Below, piece by piece: positions 53,500 through 61,691 of a stretch of 64,000 nucleotides of DNA (position 1 is its first letter; every line of letters begins with the position of its first letter). The DNA lies in NCBI GenBank assembly GCA_018711005.1, contig DVIT01000012.1, positions 1 to 64,000 of the forward strand, in the 5' to 3' direction. Source of the stretch: Candidatus Scybalocola faecigallinarum (lineage in GTDB: Bacteria > Bacillota > Clostridia > Lachnospirales > Lachnospiraceae). Both the position numbers and the translations under genes were made by a program. Below the pieces are notes generated by a model. The model was not told the origin of the DNA. It saw nothing but the letters and a program-made list of their open reading frames with translations, and did not search any database.

Positions 53500-56165
53500 A
53501 CATTGTATCCAGGGTGACATGGCGTTACATGAAAAAGAATAAGAAACGTACGCTTGTAACGATCTTCGGCGTGATCATTTCCGTGGCCATGGTTACAGCT
53601 GTGCTTATATCCATTGCCTCTTTTATGGAGCTGTTCCAGCGGGAAGAAATCACCAACTACGGCTCATGGATGGCTGAGTACGCAGGTATTGATAAAGACC
53701 AGGCGGCCATGCTTGCAGAAGAAGGGGACATTTCCCAGATCATGCTCAGGGGTGAGCTTGGGTATTGCCTTTTGCCTGAGGAAAATGTCAATGCTCCGGA
53801 TAAACCGTATTTGTATGTGGAAGGGGCAGATCCGGCGGCCATGGAAGATATGCGGCTGACTGTGTCCCAGGGGCGTCTGCCCCAAAATCCCGGAGAAATC
53901 GTGATCTGTGCCCAGCTGCTGTCGGATATGGGAGATATTTATCAAATTGGAGACACCATCACCCTGGAATTTGGACACCGGGAGTGGGTGGAAGATGGCC
54001 AGATCACCATTGTAGGCCAGGACCGGTCCTACCGGGAGCGGTATTCGGACGTCCAGGAAAATTTTGTCTCAGATCACCGGACGGGAACCTATATCATTGT
54101 GGGATTTACCAATGCGCGGAGTGAAGAATATTCCTGGGCGCCGGGCTACAGCGCCATCACCTGTCTGGATATGGAACAATGGCCAAAGGAGCAGCTTTTG
54201 ACAGCCCGGGTCACCTTCAGACAGGTGACGGATGATATTTATGAGAAAGCGGCAGCCATTGATGAGCGGATCGGCAGCGAAAATTTCCGTATGCATGACG
54301 GTTTATTAAGGTATTACGGCGTGACCCCCAGTGACTATATGAATGCTTTTATTAAAAGCATTGCCGGATTTCTTATCCTTCTCATTGTTGTCGGTTCTAT
54401 ACTGCTGATCTATAATGCCTTTGCCATTTCCCTGTCAGAGCGGAGCCGCCAGCTGGGGATGCTTTCCAGTGTGGGAGCCACAAAGGCTCAAAAACGGTGG
54501 TCTGTTTTTTTTGAAGGGGCCGTGATCGGCGGGATCAGTATCCCTTTGGGGCTTTTGACTGGTATCGGCGGTATGGCAGTCACCTTCAGGCTGATCTCAC
54601 CATTTATTTCCCGGATGTTAAGTACAGAACTGGATATACATTGCGTGGTACGCCTGTCGTCGGTAGTGGCTGCGGTTTGTCTGGCAGCGCTGACCATCTT
54701 TGTTTCTGCCTGGATCCCTGCGGTCCGGGCATCCCGGATCACCCCTGTGGACAGCATTCGCCGGAACCGGGATATTAAGCTGACACGGCGGCAGGTAAAA
54801 ACATCCCGGCTGACTCGGTTTTTGTTTCATTTTGAAGGCGACCTGGCCCAGAAAAATATGAAGCGGAATAAAAAAAGCTATCGTATTACCATTGTATCTC
54901 TGGTGGTAAGCTTTACACTGTTTTTAGGCGTGTCCGGCTATACGTCCATGCTTCAGCGGGCTATGAACCTTAGTGATAATACAAGCACTTATGATGTTTA
55001 TGTAACCTTTAATCCGGACAACCGCGAGGCATTGTCTATGTGTACATCTTTAGATACTGTGGACGAATATAATATTATTATCCGAAATTATATATCCCTG
55101 TATTTTAATGAGGAGGACAGCCGCAAGGTGATTACGCCGGATTACCGGACCCAGGCGGAAAGCTATAACAGGGATGAATACGGCGTTCAGTTTATCGGTA
55201 TGCCCAGGGAACAGCTGGGGAAATATATAGCCGCCGCAGGACTGGATGAATCTCTTTTAGATACATTTGATACCCAGATCGCAAACGGGCAGCTGCCGGT
55301 GATTTTTGTAAACCGGTATAACGTGGTGACGGACAGCTACCAGTGGGCAGATATGATCGTGGCAGATCTTTCTGAAGGAGATCAGTATAATATGGATCTG
55401 TTTGCCGATGATGTGGATGGGAACCGCCGGGTTGTAGAGGATTTTGAAAATATGTCCGTGCTGGGTGTGACCAGCCAGATGCCTATGGGGCTGCCGTCCC
55501 GTTTTTATCCTTATACAGACTTATATGCTATTACTTTAGATACGTGCGTTACAGATATGTATGCCCGTGCCCTGGAATTTATGGAATCCTCACAGCCGCA
55601 GGAATATTATGTAAGCGGCAGTTCTATGGGATTTTTATATATGTCATCCTCTGATCCGGAGACTTTATCCGGGGATGTATCAGAGATTATGGAAAATAAC
55701 CGGGGAGATTTCATCGATTATTATTCGGCATGGGAAACGGATCAAAGTGACCGGTCGCTGATCCTGGTTATGCAGGTTTTTTGCTACGGCTTTATTGCCC
55801 TGATGACACTGATCTGTACGGCCAATATTATTAATACAATATCTACCAGTATTGATCTGCGGCGCCGGGAATTTGCCATGTTGAAATCCGTAGGAATGGA
55901 TCCCGGGGCATTTAACCAGATGCTTGTTTTTGAAAGCTTATTTTATGGCATAAAAACATTGCTTTACGGCATTCCTTTAAGCGTTTTGCTGATTCTTATG
56001 GAATATAACATGATGCGGGGGACATTTGACTTCCCGTTTTTCCTTCCAATACCTTATTATATTGCCGCAATTATTGTGCTGATCGGAGTGGTAGGTATTG
56101 CCATGGCCTATTCCTTCAGTAAAATACGACGGGAAAATATCCTGGAAGGTTTAAGAACTGAATAA
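53496..56165 (+). CDS. ABC transporter permease (FtsX-like, two permease domains)
   Basis: An 889-aa protein. It has one helix near residues 18-42, a large extracellular domain, three helices around residues 285-410 with FtsX-type features (SERSRQLGMLSSVGATKAQKR), then a second set: one helix near 460, a second extracellular domain, and three C-terminal helices with RRREFAMLKSVGMDPGAF. This is the MacB/FtsX-like duplicated layout. It works with the preceding ATPase (start overlaps by 4 bases, ATGA). Substrate unknown. Confidence 0.9.
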   Translation: MNIVSRVTWRYMKKNKKRTLVTIFGVIISVAMVTAVLISIASFMELFQREEITNYGSWMAEYAGIDKDQAAMLAEEGDISQIMLRGELGYCLLPEENVNAPDKPYLYVEGADPAAMEDMRLTVSQGRLPQNPGEIVICAQLLSDMGDIYQIGDTITLEFGHREWVEDGQITIVGQDRSYRERYSDVQENFVSDHRTGTYIIVGFTNARSEEYSWAPGYSAITCLDMEQWPKEQLLTARVTFRQVTDDIYEKAAAIDERIGSENFRMHDGLLRYYGVTPSDYMNAFIKSIAGFLILLIVVGSILLIYNAFAISLSERSRQLGMLSSVGATKAQKRWSVFFEGAVIGGISIPLGLLTGIGGMAVTFRLISPFISRMLSTELDIHCVVRLSSVVAAVCLAALTIFVSAWIPAVRASRITPVDSIRRNRDIKLTRRQVKTSRLTRFLFHFEGDLAQKNMKRNKKSYRITIVSLVVSFTLFLGVSGYTSMLQRAMNLSDNTSTYDVYVTFNPDNREALSMCTSLDTVDEYNIIIRNYISLYFNEEDSRKVITPDYRTQAESYNRDEYGVQFIGMPREQLGKYIAAAGLDESLLDTFDTQIANGQLPVIFVNRYNVVTDSYQWADMIVADLSEGDQYNMDLFADDVDGNRRVVEDFENMSVLGVTSQMPMGLPSRFYPYTDLYAITLDTCVTDMYARALEFMESSQPQEYYVSGSSMGFLYMSSSDPETLSGDVSEIMENNRGDFIDYYSAWETDQSDRSLILVMQVFCYGFIALMTLICTANIINTISTSIDLRRREFAMLKSVGMDPGAFNQMLVFESLFYGIKTLLYGIPLSVLLILMEYNMMRGTFDFPFFLPIPYYIAAIIVLIGVVGIAMAYSFSKIRRENILEGLRTE

Positions 56166-56178
56166 AGAAAGTAAGCAA

Positions 56179-56219
56179 TTCATCCAGGCCTGCGCAGTAA
56201 TTGCGCAGGCCTGGATGAA
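56179..56219 (+). terminator. Hairpin terminator after the ABC permease
   Basis: TTCATCCAGGCCTGCGCA pairs perfectly over 18 bp with TGCGCAGGCCTGGATGAA around a 5-base loop. The T-run is weak (ATGTTTCTT). Confidence 0.7.
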
Positions 56220-56295
56220 ATGTTTCTTAAGGGCGCAAGTCGAAAGGTCGATCCATGTTTGTCGAAAATCGTCGATGGAAAATAATTTTTGGATA

Positions 56296-56324
56296 TTGTT
56301 AATGGGTGGGAAATAAGGCATAAT
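56296..56324 (+). promoter_or_regulatory. Promoter of the coiled-coil repeat gene
   Basis: TTGTTA (56296-56301) and CATAAT (56319-56324) are 17 bp apart; a leader of about 150 bases follows. The rest of 56220-56482 holds no gene. Confidence 0.5.
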
Positions 56325-56482
56325 AGAAGCAGGCGATCCTGCAGAGCAGGTTCGTATTACAAATGATAAATGCTGAGCATATGGGATCCGTAAAAAGCGG
56401 TCTATATCTCAGAATAGGATAGGGAATTACATATTGAAGCGCTAAAGAGCGCAGGACTGATCATGGATTGGAGGTGAAAAAT

Positions 56483-57187
56483 ATGCTGGATCAAAATGAT
56501 CTGAGTGCGATCGGGGCATTGCTGAAGCATACACAGGATGCTATGATGGAGCAGATCGGGGAAAAGTTTTCGGCTATGGATAAGCGGATGGATACCCTGG
56601 AGCAGAAGATGGAAAATCTGGAACAGAAGATGGACGCTATCGAACAGCGGATGGACGCCATCGAGCAGCGGATGGACGCTATCGAACAGCGGATGGATGC
56701 TATCGAGCAGCGGATGGACGCCATCGAGCAGCGGATGGACGCTATCGAACAGCGGATGGATGCCATCGAGCAGCGGATGGACGCCATCGAGCAGCGGATG
56801 GACGCTATCGAACAGCGGATGGATGCCATCGAACAGCGGATGGATGCTGTAGAGCAGAGACTGGATACAGTAGAGCAACGGCTGGATACCGTAGAGAGCA
56901 GACTGGAGCAGACAGAATCGAAATTGGAAGCTGCAGAGCATCAGATGGCATCGGCAAGTCTTAAAATCTCCGGATTAGATGACAAGATTGATCATCGGAC
57001 GATCTTTCTTGTGGAAGAAATTGAACGGCGGACGAATGGACGGTTTGAGGCCATTATGGCTAATTTAAAGATGCTTAATGAGGTTTATGCGGTGAGACGC
57101 TTAGAAAGCGAGAAACTTAACCTGCTGCTGAAAAGCCATGAGGCGCTGGAAGCCAGGGTAGACCGCCTGGAGCAGATCGTCATGTGA
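56483..57187 (+). CDS. Heptad-repeat coiled-coil protein of unknown function
   Basis: A 234-aa protein. A short N-terminal part (MLDQNDLSAIGALLKHTQDA) leads into a long parallel coiled coil: MDTLEQK, MENLEQK, ten copies of MDAIEQR, then MDAVEQR, LDTVEQR and LDTVESR. The C-terminal ~90 residues (ISGLDDKIDHRTIFLVEEIE, RTNGRFEAIMANLKMLNE, ALEARVDRLEQIV) are helical but not repeated. Each heptad has Met and Ile at core positions. It has no signal peptide or membrane helix. It resembles other coiled-coil repeat proteins of gut Clostridia whose role is not known; scaffolding or phage-tail-like functions are possible. ATG 56483 follows GGAGGTG; an earlier TTG overlaps that site. Confidence 0.75.
   Translation: MLDQNDLSAIGALLKHTQDAMMEQIGEKFSAMDKRMDTLEQKMENLEQKMDAIEQRMDAIEQRMDAIEQRMDAIEQRMDAIEQRMDAIEQRMDAIEQRMDAIEQRMDAIEQRMDAIEQRMDAVEQRLDTVEQRLDTVESRLEQTESKLEAAEHQMASASLKISGLDDKIDHRTIFLVEEIERRTNGRFEAIMANLKMLNEVYAVRRLESEKLNLLLKSHEALEARVDRLEQIVM
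56630..56860 (+). repeat. 21-bp tandem repeat (11 units) with a 63-bp higher-order period
   Basis: Eleven 21-bp units from 56630; ten encode exactly MDAIEQR and the last MDAVEQR. Silent differences sort units into types A (GACGCT..GAA), B (GACGCC..GAG) and C (GATGC..), in the order A-BAC-BAC-BAC, so the array grew by 63-bp duplications. Confidence 0.9.
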
Positions 57188-57215
57188 CGAGTAAGCGGGT
57201 GAAATGTACGGATTA

Positions 57216-57249
57216 GAATGGGGGCTGCCTGCCGGCAGCCCCATTCCTT
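57216..57249. terminator. Bidirectional terminator between the coiled-coil gene and the SDR gene
   Basis: AATGGGGGCTGCC (57217-57229) pairs with GGCAGCCCCATT (57234-57245), one bulged G. It lies between two convergent genes. Confidence 0.75.
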
Positions 57250-57257
57250 TGTACGGA

Positions 57258-58013
57258 TCAGATCCATCCCCCGTCCAAAGTGATGACCTGTCCGGTCAGA
57301 TAATCATGGCCGGTGGCCAGGTCGTAGATCAGGGCGGCCACCTCGTCGGGAGTGCCCATGCGGCAGGCAGGGATCTCATCGATGATGGCCTGGTAATCTT
57401 CCTCAGACAGACAGCGGTTCATGTCTGTATCGATCATACCGCAGGCAATGGCATTGACCTGGATATGGCTTGGGGCCAGCTCCTTGGCCAGTGCTTTTGT
57501 AAACGCGTTTATGCCGCCTTTGGAGGCAGAATAGACGGCCTCGCAGGAAGCGCCGACATTGCCCCATACCGAGGATATATTAATGATCTTGCCGGATTTC
57601 TTCTGCACCATGTCCGGTACGGCCAGATGGCAGCAATTTAAAACAGACAGCAGATTCGTGCGCAAAAGATCTTCCCACTGCCGGGGCTCCATATCTGTAA
57701 ACAGTCCGATGTGGGCCGTGCCGGCATTGTTCACAAGGACGTCTACAGAGCCGAAGGTCTGACGGATCTGGTCAAACATGCGGCTGCACTGGGCATAGTC
57801 CCCCACATCTGCAGACAGGGCCAGGCAGGATGCCCCGGATTCCCGGCGGATCAGGGCGGCTGATTCTTCCAGCTGTGCCGGATTGTGGCCGCTGTTGATC
57901 ACAATATTCCACGAAATGTCCTGGCGTCCGGCAAAATAAAGCGCCGCAGCCCGACCGATACCCCGGCCGGACCCGGTGATAAGTACGGTTTTTTTACAAG
58001 GATAATCTGACAT
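57258..58013 (-). CDS. Short-chain dehydrogenase/reductase (FabG-like)
   Basis: A 251-aa Rossmann-fold enzyme. The cofactor motif TGSGRGIGRAAALYFAG is at residues 13-29, NNAGTAHIG near 90, the catalytic Ser in NISSVWGN and Tyr-x-x-x-Lys in YSASKGGINAF; the C-terminus ends LTGQVITLDGGWI, as in 3-oxoacyl-ACP reductases and related alcohol dehydrogenases. An Arg after the glycine motif suggests NADP(H). The true substrate is unknown; there are no fatty-acid genes near. AAGGAAG precedes the minus-strand ATG. Confidence 0.88.
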   Translation of the reverse strand: MSDYPCKKTVLITGSGRGIGRAAALYFAGRQDISWNIVINSGHNPAQLEESAALIRRESGASCLALSADVGDYAQCSRMFDQIRQTFGSVDVLVNNAGTAHIGLFTDMEPRQWEDLLRTNLLSVLNCCHLAVPDMVQKKSGKIINISSVWGNVGASCEAVYSASKGGINAFTKALAKELAPSHIQVNAIACGMIDTDMNRCLSEEDYQAIIDEIPACRMGTPDEVAALIYDLATGHDYLTGQVITLDGGWI

Positions 58014-58344
58014 AAAAAATCTTCCTTTCTGCCAGCAGCGGATTCCGCCGCCGGATCATTACCCACAGTCTAACACGGAATCATTGACGGCGCAATCTTT
58101 TCTACGGCCGTGCCGCAAAACTGCCAAAAGGTACGGTCTCACAATGCTGCAGTTTACAACCCCGCAGTGGGCTGAAGGGCCTGTCCGGTTGACTGCAAGT
58201 CCGATCTGAAGATTTTTAAGGATTTCTTCAAGGCTCATGACCTTTTCAATGCTATATTTTTGTGCAGCCGCCGCTGCGTTTTCCCTGTTCGGTTCCTCAA
58301 CTTCGGTCTGATTCGTGATTTTGCTGTTTTTAACTGTAGGATTT

Positions 58345-58475
58345 GGCACCCCACTACCCCCAAATATGCAAAAATTTCATTTTTGACCGAATTGGAGGCT
58401 TATTTCCTACCCCCAAATACGCAAAAATTTGATTTTTGACCGAACCGGGCTCAAAACCACCCCGATGGTGCCAAA
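58345..58475. repeat. Dispersed palindromic repeat, locus 2 (two full units)
   Basis: Two tandem units of 53 bp contain the palindromes CAAAAATTTCATTTTTG (58369-58385) and CAAAAATTTGATTTTTG (58422-58438), each followed by ACCGAA and preceded by ACCCCCAAATA. They match the unit at 176-234. The surrounding 58014-58785 holds no credible gene; it also has a 7-bp hairpin GAACGGC/GCCGTTC (58501-58522). Confidence 0.8.
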
Positions 58476-58551
58476 GGCACCACAAATGTATTGCCTGGCT
58501 GAACGGCTGCAAATTGCCGTTCAAGCGTGTCTGTGGGGCGTAAATGGGCAG

Positions 58552-58572
58552 TTTTCACAAGTTTTTCACAAG
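58552..58572. promoter_or_regulatory. Two direct repeats TTTTCACAAG, one helical turn apart
   Basis: TTTTCACAAG occurs at 58552-58561 and 58563-58572, 30 bases before the TTGACA of the CdaR promoter. The 11-bp spacing would put both on one DNA face, as for an activator. Confidence 0.4.
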
Positions 58573-58600
58573 TAAATTATACAAAATCAAGGCGAACATC

Positions 58601-58629
58601 TTGACAAAACATAAAAATGCAATTATTAT
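58601..58629 (+). promoter_or_regulatory. Promoter of the CdaR-type regulator gene
   Basis: Perfect TTGACA (58601-58606) and TATTAT (58624-58629) are 17 bp apart; the leader is about 150 bases. Confidence 0.7.
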
Positions 58630-58785
58630 GTAACATAAATGTAAAGATTTCAACCGTTCCATGAAAAAAAAAGAAATTCCTCTTTATTTTTTGTCGTTAT
58701 TGCATTAATATATACTTAGATGTTAAAGGCAAGACGTTTTTAACTTGGGGTTGGTACAAAAAACTTAGGAATAGGGGAGAAAAAT

Positions 58786-59874
58786 ATGATATCAAATCAG
58801 ATTCTTCAAAGCACAATGGAAGGTTTGAAGACAATTACACGAGTAGATCTGTGCGTAATGGATACAGAGGGCAATGCGTTAGCTTCGACATTTGAAGATG
58901 CCGAGCAGTATGCTAAAGCTGTACTGGATTTTGTTAATTCTCCGGCAGACAGCCAGGTTCTTTCCGGCGTACAGTTTTTTAAGGTTTTTGATGAACATCA
59001 GCTTGAATTTGTCATTTTAGCACAGGGAGACAGCGAGGATGTTTATATGGTGGGAAAGATTGCTTCTTTCCAGACACAAAATCTCCTTGTGGCCTATAAG
59101 GAGCGTTTTGACAAGGATAATTTTATTAAAAATCTCTTGCTGGATAATCTGCTTCTTGTAGATATTTATAACCGTTCCAAAAAGCTGCACATTGATACGG
59201 ATGTGCGCAGAATCGTTTTCATTATTGAGACAAACAGCGACAGGGAATTAAACGCCCTGGAGATTGTGCGTTCCATTTATTCCAGCAAAACAAAGGATTT
59301 TATTACTGCTGTGGATGAAAAGAGCGTCATCCTTGTAAAGGAAGTAGCGCCGGGAGAGGGCTACGAGGAATTATGCAAATCAGCCAAAGGCCTGAAAGAT
59401 ATGCTGACCGGTGAAAATCTGCCGGATGTGCGTGTGGCTCTTGGCACCATCGTTACGGAGATCAAAGACGTATCCCGTTCCTATAAAGAAGCTAAGATGG
59501 CTCTGGATGTGGGAAAAATCTTTTACAATGAGCGCAGTGTGGTGGCGTACAGCAACCTGGGCATTGGCCGTTTGATCTATCAGCTGCCGATCCCCCTGTG
59601 CAAAATGTTTATCAGGGAAATCTTTGACGGAAAATCACCGGATGATTTCGATGAAGAAACATTGACAACGATTAATAAATTTTTTGAAAACAGCCTGAAT
59701 GTTTCCGAGACCAGCCGTCAGCTGTATATCCACAGGAACACCCTTGTTTACCGCCTGGACAAGCTCCAGAAAAGCACAGGGCTTGATCTGAGGATTTTTG
59801 AGGATGCGATCACTTTTAAGATCGCCCTGATGGTGGTAAAATATATGAAGTATATGGAGACATTTGAGTATTAA
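58786..59874 (+). CDS. CdaR/PucR family transcriptional regulator
   Basis: A 362-aa protein. An N-terminal sensor-like region (TRVDLCVMDTEGNALAST and the following 90 residues) is followed by a central GGDEF-like/PucR domain and a C-terminal HTH_30 domain (FFENSLNVSETSRQLYIHRN, TLVYRLDKLQKSTGLD). CdaR-type proteins are DNA-binding activators that sense small carboxylates such as sugar diacids; the ligand here is unknown. It stands 12 bases upstream of ftsE on the same strand, so it is probably co-transcribed with the cell-division genes. GGGGAG precedes the ATG. Confidence 0.82.
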   Translation: MISNQILQSTMEGLKTITRVDLCVMDTEGNALASTFEDAEQYAKAVLDFVNSPADSQVLSGVQFFKVFDEHQLEFVILAQGDSEDVYMVGKIASFQTQNLLVAYKERFDKDNFIKNLLLDNLLLVDIYNRSKKLHIDTDVRRIVFIIETNSDRELNALEIVRSIYSSKTKDFITAVDEKSVILVKEVAPGEGYEELCKSAKGLKDMLTGENLPDVRVALGTIVTEIKDVSRSYKEAKMALDVGKIFYNERSVVAYSNLGIGRLIYQLPIPLCKMFIREIFDGKSPDDFDEETLTTINKFFENSLNVSETSRQLYIHRNTLVYRLDKLQKSTGLDLRIFEDAITFKIALMVVKYMKYMETFEY

Positions 59875-59886
59875 GGAGGATTCTCT

Positions 59887-60570
59887 ATGATTGCTTTGGA
59901 TAATGTCTATAAAACGTATTCCACCGGCGTATCGGCTCTTAACGGAGTAAGCATGAAGATTAAAAAAGGTGAATTTGTGTTTGTTGTCGGGAGCAGCGGT
60001 TCCGGTAAAACGACATTATTTAAGCTGTTATTAAAAGAGCTGGAGCCAACCTCCGGCACCATCTACATGAATAATAAAAATATCGGACGTCTGAGACGCC
60101 GTAAGATTCCTAAAATGCGCCGGGGGATTGGCGTGGTATTTCAGGATTTCCGTCTTCTGAAGGATCGGACCGTCTATGAAAATATTGCTTTTGCCCAGCG
60201 TGTGGTTGGAAAGTCATCGCGTCAGATCAAAGCCAGTGTTCCGGGACTTTTAAGCCTGGTAGGCCTTTCCGATAAGGCTAAGGCGTATCCCAATGAGCTT
60301 TCCGGCGGCGAGCAGCAGCGAGTGGCTCTGGCGAGGGCTCTGGCGAATAACCCTCCGGTCCTTCTGGCAGATGAGCCTACAGGAAACCTGGATCCTAAAA
60401 ATGCCTGGGAGATCATGAAGCTCCTGGAGGAGATCAATTTGAGAGGAACCACGGTGGTTGTTGTTACCCACAATAAAGATATTGTGGAGCAAATGCAAAA
60501 ACGGGTAATCACACTGAGTAATGGGGTCATTATCAGTGATGAGCAAAAAGGTGGATATTATGAGGATTAG
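59887..60570 (+). CDS. ftsE: Cell division ATP-binding protein FtsE
   Basis: A 227-aa ABC ATPase: Walker A GSSGSGKTTLFKLLLK near residue 36, signature LSGGEQQRVALARAL, Walker [14 protein letters not shown]-loop VTHNK. With FtsX it controls peptidoglycan hydrolases at the division septum or side wall. The gene lies directly before ftsX (11-base overlap). AAGGAGG stands before the ATG. The RRRKIPKMRRGIGVVFQDFRLL stretch (split across residues 68-89) is typical of FtsE rather than other ABC proteins. Confidence 0.97.
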   Translation: MIALDNVYKTYSTGVSALNGVSMKIKKGEFVFVVGSSGSGKTTLFKLLLKELEPTSGTIYMNNKNIGRLRRRKIPKMRRGIGVVFQDFRLLKDRTVYENIAFAQRVVGKSSRQIKASVPGLLSLVGLSDKAKAYPNELSGGEQQRVALARALANNPPVLLADEPTGNLDPKNAWEIMKLLEEINLRGTTVVVVTHNKDIVEQMQKRVITLSNGVIISDEQKGGYYED

Positions 60571-61462
60571 TAACTTTTTTTACTGCATAAAGCAGGGCTT
60601 GAAAAATATTTTCAGAAATCACACATTTTCACTGGCATCCATTGGCACCATTACAGCATGTTTGTTTATGTTTGGCATCTTCTTCTGCATTCTTGTGAAT
60701 TTCCAGGGGATGATGAGCAATCTGGAAACCTCTGTTGGTGTAACTGTGTTCTTTAAGGAAGGCGTAACTGAGGAACGCATCCTTGAGATTAAAAGTACGG
60801 TGGAGCTTCGCGAGGAAGTGGCCAGCGTCCGCTATGTTTCCGATACGGAAGCGTGGGCAGAGTTCAGCGAGGAGAATTTCAGCGAGGATCTTATGACAAA
60901 TCTTGAAGGCGTTAATCCTTTGGAGGGGCTGTCCAACCTGGAAATATCTTTAAGCGATACATCCAAGCAGGCAGACCTGGTGTCTTACCTGGAATCCTTC
61001 GAAGAAGTGGATCATGTGAATTCTTTGGATACTGTGGCCGAAAGTTTTACAGACATCAGCCGTCTTGTAAGCTATGTGGCCCTGGGAATCATTGTGATCC
61101 TGATCCTGGTTGCCATCTTCCTGATCAGTAATACGGTCCGCATCGGTATTGCCGTGCGTAAGGAAGAAATTGCCATTATGAAGTATATTGGCGCTACAGA
61201 TATTTTTGTGCGCGGGCCATTCCTTGTGGAAGGTATTGTTATCGGTCTGATAGGATCGGCTATACCTGTGCTTCTGCTGCGCTTTGTATATGTGGAGATT
61301 GTTCAGTTTATTACGAACCAGTTCCCGGTTGTCAACGCATTTTTAACCTTTTCATCGGTAGATGAGATTTTCCGCATATTATTGCCCATATCTTTGGTCA
61401 TCGGACTTGGTATTGGTTTTATCGGAAGTTACATTACACTGCGCAAGCACATCCGTGTTTAA
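60560..61462 (+). CDS. ftsX: Cell division protein FtsX
   Basis: A 300-aa permease-like protein with four membrane helices: one near residues 23-45 (FGIFFCILVNFQ), an extracellular domain of about 120 residues, then three C-terminal helices (LGIIVILILVAIFLISNTV, VEGIVIGLIGSAIPVLLLRF, ISLVIGLGIGFIGSYITL). The RKEEIAIMKYIGATDIFVRGP motif (split at residues 195-215) is FtsX-type. It transmits FtsE ATPase cycles to wall hydrolases outside. ATG 60560, after AAAGGTGG, overlaps ftsE by 11 bases. Confidence 0.95.
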   Translation: MRISNFFYCIKQGLKNIFRNHTFSLASIGTITACLFMFGIFFCILVNFQGMMSNLETSVGVTVFFKEGVTEERILEIKSTVELREEVASVRYVSDTEAWAEFSEENFSEDLMTNLEGVNPLEGLSNLEISLSDTSKQADLVSYLESFEEVDHVNSLDTVAESFTDISRLVSYVALGIIVILILVAIFLISNTVRIGIAVRKEEIAIMKYIGATDIFVRGPFLVEGIVIGLIGSAIPVLLLRFVYVEIVQFITNQFPVVNAFLTFSSVDEIFRILLPISLVIGLGIGFIGSYITLRKHIRV

Positions 61463-61641
61463 TCGGCACAGGAATTTGATAAAAAAGAGAATAACAGCCG
61501 TTTGGCAGCGAAGCGGCTGGGATGAAAGTCATTGGCAGGCATGCGCGTATGCTCTGGCGGTGACTTTTTTCTTTTCTGTGAATTTATGGTGAAGCGGGTT
61601 TTATTCCGGATGGGTTTGTGGTAACATTATAGTAAACGTTT

Positions 61642-61662
61642 ATGCCGCGCCATGCGCGGCAT
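61642..61662 (+). terminator. Hairpin between ftsX and the S41 protease
   Basis: ATGCCGCGC pairs with GCGCGGCAT around CAT, followed by TATTATG. It is perfect but lacks a good T-run. The remaining 61463-61691 shows no gene. Confidence 0.45.
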
Positions 61663-61691
61663 TATTATGAGTGAAAGTAGAGGCATAAGTT

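Noticed and set aside
56630-56860. CRISPR-like regular repeat
   Set aside because: Units are contiguous 21-mers in frame without spacers and code for a heptad coiled coil.
56402-56941. Minus-strand frames with repeated FDSVHPLLDG or SIRCSIA units
   Set aside because: They are mirror images of the 21-bp coiled-coil repeat on the other strand.
58059-58349. Minus-strand frame of 96 codons upstream of the CdaR region
   Set aside because: It starts at GTG inside the dispersed repeat without a clear ribosome binding site, and the C-terminal part is Cys/Arg-rich noise. A decayed gene cannot be excluded.
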